A stretch of DNA of 43,297 nt, from positions 1-43,297 of the forward strand of contig NZ_JAPKNM010000062.1 in NCBI RefSeq assembly GCF_026460985.1. Direction: 5' to 3'. The number at the start of each line of letters is the position of its first letter. The stretch's first letter is position 1. This DNA comes from Sphingomonas sp. (GTDB taxonomy: Bacteria; Pseudomonadota; Alphaproteobacteria; Sphingomonadales; Sphingomonadaceae). Positions 41,161 to 43,297 of the stretch are shown one piece after another. Under the pieces are notes generated by a model. That model saw only the letters and a list, made by a program, of their open reading frames with translations, searched no databases and was not told the DNA's origin. A program made the position numbers and the translations under genes.

Positions 41161-41946
41161 CTAGGCGGCGGTCCAGCCGCCATCCATCGAATAATTGGCG
41201 CCGGTGATCTGCGCAGCCTCGTCCCGGCAGAGAAAGAGCGCGAGCGCGGCGACTTGTTCCGGCTGGACGAACTGCTTGGTCGGCTGCGCGTCGAGCAGCA
41301 CGTCGTTGATCACCTGCTCCCGCGTGAGGCCGCGCGTCTTCATCGTGTCGGGGATCTGGTTCTCGACGAGCGGAGTCCAGACATAGCCCGGCGAGATGCA
41401 GTTGACCGTGATGCCGTGCGTCGCGACTTCGAGCGCGGCGGTCTTGGTCAGGCCGGCGATGCCGTGCTTGGCGGCGACATATGCGGCCTTGTTGGGGCTG
41501 GCGACGAGGCTGTGCGCCGAGGCGGTGGTGATGATCCGGCCCCATTTCCTCGCCTTCATCAGCGGGATGGCGGCACGCATCAGGTGGAAGGTCGAGCTCA
41601 GGTTGATCGCGAGGATCGCGTCCCATTTCTCGACCGGGAACTCGTCGATCGGCGCGACATGCTGAATGCCGGCGTTCGAGATCAATATGTCGACGCCGCC
41701 CAGCTCGGCCGCCGCGCGCGCGACCATCGCGGCGATCTGGTCGGGCTTCGACATGTCGGCGCCGTCGTGGAGCGCCTTGGCGCCGCTGGTCGCCGCGAGC
41801 GCGGCGCGCTCGGTCTCGATCGCCGCGGCATCGCCGAAGCCGTTGATCATCACACTCGCCCCCTCGGCGGCGAGCGCCTTGGCATAGGCCAGGCCGATGC
41901 CCGAAGTGGAGCCGGTGACGATCGCGGACTTGCCCTTGAGGAACAT
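41161..41946 (-). CDS. bdhA: 3-hydroxybutyrate dehydrogenase
   Basis: A 261-aa short-chain dehydrogenase. NAD-binding TGSTSGIG (11-18), NAG (91-93), and catalytic Ser143, Tyr156 and Lys160 (YVAAK). The C-terminal half (GITVNCISPGYVWTPLVENQ, FVQPEQVAALALFLC) matches D-3-hydroxybutyrate dehydrogenases, which oxidise the PHB breakdown product to acetoacetate. It follows the patatin gene by 13 nt, suggesting a joint role in polyhydroxybutyrate turnover. Confidence 0.92.
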   Translation of the reverse strand: MFLKGKSAIVTGSTSGIGLAYAKALAAEGASVMINGFGDAAAIETERAALAATSGAKALHDGADMSKPDQIAAMVARAAAELGGVDILISNAGIQHVAPIDEFPVEKWDAILAINLSSTFHLMRAAIPLMKARKWGRIITTASAHSLVASPNKAAYVAAKHGIAGLTKTAALEVATHGITVNCISPGYVWTPLVENQIPDTMKTRGLTREQVINDVLLDAQPTKQFVQPEQVAALALFLCRDEAAQITGANYSMDGGWTAA

Positions 41947-41959
41947 GGGGGACTCCTGA

Positions 41960-43108
41960 CTAGCGGTGCGTGAGGTCGAAGGCGGCGGTCTTGCCGTCGA
42001 GGATGTTCTGCGCGACGAGCTGCGCGCTCGCCATGGTCTCGGCGACTGCGGCGCGGCCCGCCTGCCAATGCTCGTGCATCGAACGCGCCGAGAATTCGAA
42101 GTCGCGGCTCCCGCCCTCCCAGGCATTGGCGCGGTAGATCAAATGGACGAGGCTCAGCGGCTTCTCGTCGGCGAGGTGGCGGAGCGCGGCGACGTCGGGA
42201 TCGTCGGCGAGGGTAGCCGGCAGCTTGGCGAGGACGCGGCGGATCGCCTCGCGCTCTTTCCGAAGCCGCAGCCGCTCGTCCGAGACCTGGCGGGTGCGGC
42301 TCGAGAAGCGGATCTCCTTCTCGCGCGCGACCACGTCGGTGATCGTGCGCGGCAGTTCGGCGGCGGCGGGGAAGAGATCGACCTGGAAGACGAGCGTGTC
42401 CTCGCGCTGGCGGTCGAGGATGTGCGTGAGCGGCGTGTTCGAGACGAGGCCGCCGTCCCAGTAGAAGCGGCCGTCTATCTCGATCGGCGGCAGCCCCGGC
42501 GGGAGCGCGCCCGAGGCCATGATGTGGCGCGCGTCGAGCCGCTCGTCGGCGGTGTCGAAATAGCGGAAATTGCCGCTCGCGATATCGACCGCGCCGACCG
42601 AGAGGCGGACGGGCCCCGTGTTGAGCAGGTCCCAGTCGATAAGCGCGTTCAGCGTCTCGGCGAGCGGGCTGCTGTCGTAGAAGCTGAGCGCGCCGGGCGT
42701 ACCGGGCAGCGCCAGGGCCGGCGGGATCGCGCGCGGGCAGAAGAAGCCCGGCACGCCGCCGATCAGCACCGTCGCCGCGGCCCATTCGTGCGCGAATTCG
42801 CGCGCGGTATCGCTCAGGGGAATCGAAAAGTCGGGAAGCGCGGCGGTGACGCCCTCCCAGAAGGAACGGATCGCGGCGAGGCGATTCTCGGGCGGGTTGC
42901 CGGCGAACAGGGCGGCGTTGACCGCGCCGATCGAGATGCCCGCGACCCAGTCGACTTCGATGCGCGTATCCTCCAGCGCCTCGATCACCCCCGCCTGGAA
43001 GCTGCCCAGCGCGCCGCCACCCTGGAGCACCAGCGCGACGCACTCCGGAAGCGGCAGTCCGGCGACGCGGCGGCGCGGGCGGGTATCGGCGTCGGCCATG
43101 GGGCGCAT
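41960..43108 (-). CDS. Patatin-like phospholipase / hydrolase
   Basis: A 382-aa protein of the patatin family. Oxyanion loop GGGALG (30-35), nucleophile Ser59 in GISIG, and Asp218 in DGG form the Ser-Asp dyad. A C-terminal DUF3734-type extension follows (about 255-382). No signal peptide. Placed in one operon with bdhA, a pairing known in PHB-metabolising bacteria. Start uncertain between ATGs at 43108 and 43099. Confidence 0.9.
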   Translation of the reverse strand: MRPMADADTRPRRRVAGLPLPECVALVLQGGGALGSFQAGVIEALEDTRIEVDWVAGISIGAVNAALFAGNPPENRLAAIRSFWEGVTAALPDFSIPLSDTAREFAHEWAAATVLIGGVPGFFCPRAIPPALALPGTPGALSFYDSSPLAETLNALIDWDLLNTGPVRLSVGAVDIASGNFRYFDTADERLDARHIMASGALPPGLPPIEIDGRFYWDGGLVSNTPLTHILDRQREDTLVFQVDLFPAAAELPRTITDVVAREKEIRFSSRTRQVSDERLRLRKEREAIRRVLAKLPATLADDPDVAALRHLADEKPLSLVHLIYRANAWEGGSRDFEFSARSMHEHWQAGRAAVAETMASAQLVAQNILDGKTAAFDLTHR

Positions 43109-43182
43109 GTGGCGTATCTGGGTGGCTCCTGCAATCCTCCCCGGGGACGGGAGGATATAGATCGAATCGACATTCGGCCTTC

Positions 43183-43297
43183 CAATCCTCCCCCGCCAGG
43201 GGGAGGTGGCGCCGAAGGCGACGGAGGGGGAGGAATCACGCCGATAGTGAGTCGCCGTCCTCCCCCTCCGTCAGCCTGCGGCTGACACCTCCCCCTG
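43183..43297. repeat. Inverted pair of family A repeats at the window's right edge
   Basis: 43183-43234 carries CCTCCCCC-GCCA-GGGGGAGG-type sequence in one orientation, and 43258-43297 (cut by the window end) the other. The same family stands at 17-65. These occupy the region upstream of the patatin gene. Confidence 0.7.

Noticed and set aside
1..43297. CRISPR array, rRNA operon or transposase gene
   Set aside because: No regularly spaced repeats, no rRNA sequence and no transposase-like protein seen; all repeats are REP-type palindromes or att-like direct repeats.

Overview
The window looks like chromosomal DNA of a high-GC alphaproteobacterium close to Sphingomonas. Evidence: strong G/C third-position bias in nearly all genes, the yajC-secD-secF block followed by an Mth938-like gene, hslV-hslU, a 3-hydroxybutyrate dehydrogenase/patatin pair, a DUF4893 lipoprotein, and many short GC-rich inverted repeats (REP/REPIN type) between genes. 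The genus is inferred from protein style and gene order; no database was searched.

Layout. (1) 0-5.9 kb is ordinary chromosomal sequence: repeats, a phytanoyl-CoA dioxygenase-family gene, a low-affinity iron permease-like gene, a DUF985 cupin, a glycine-zipper protein, a GT4 glycosyltransferase and a lysine/alanine-rich basic protein. (2) 5.9-30.9 kb is a non-flagellar type III secretion system (T3SS) locus. Its core is two divergent operons. The leftward operon (20.4 to 9.6 kb) carries a lytic transglycosylase, sctV, sctC, sctD, a needle-like gene, sctI, sctJ, a sctK-like gene, sctL, sctN, sctO and a sctP-like gene. The rightward operon (20.9 to 25.45 kb) carries sctU, a FliO-like gene, sctQ, sctR, sctS, sctT and a stand-alone LuxR-type HTH regulator. 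On both sides lie candidate cargo genes: a calpain-like protease, a class-3 lipase, a filament-like protein, two small orphan proteins and a LysM/CHAP/lysozyme protein. (3) 31.4-32.6 kb is a small AT-richer insertion at the 3' end of a tRNA-Pro(GGG) gene, with a degenerate copy of the tRNA 3' part as the other boundary. (4) 32.7-43.1 kb is housekeeping: yajC, secD, secF, a DUF498 gene, an esterase, an exo/endonuclease-family protein, hslVU, an outer-membrane protein, a DUF4893 lipoprotein, bdhA and a patatin.

Two patterns in the T3SS locus stand out. First, a 15-bp palindrome TAATCG-N3-CGATTA, perfect at two sites and with one mismatch at two others, lies 42-64 nt before the first start codon of five transcription units, and all five head candidate cargo genes. 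It is absent from the regions read before the housekeeping genes. The LuxR-type protein at the end of the sctT operon is the obvious candidate to bind it. Second, the enzyme-like cargo proteins have no Sec signal peptide, and each is followed in the same direction by a small gene that does: protease then a 135-aa secreted protein, lipase then an ankyrin-repeat lipoprotein, peptidoglycan hydrolase then a 118-aa secreted protein. Cargo that attacks lipid or peptidoglycan next to a periplasmic partner is the layout of antibacterial effector/immunity pairs. No translocator, needle-tip or gatekeeper gene was recognised. The working hypothesis is a T3SS regulon that may deliver antibacterial or cell-envelope-active cargo; this is inference from gene order and domains.
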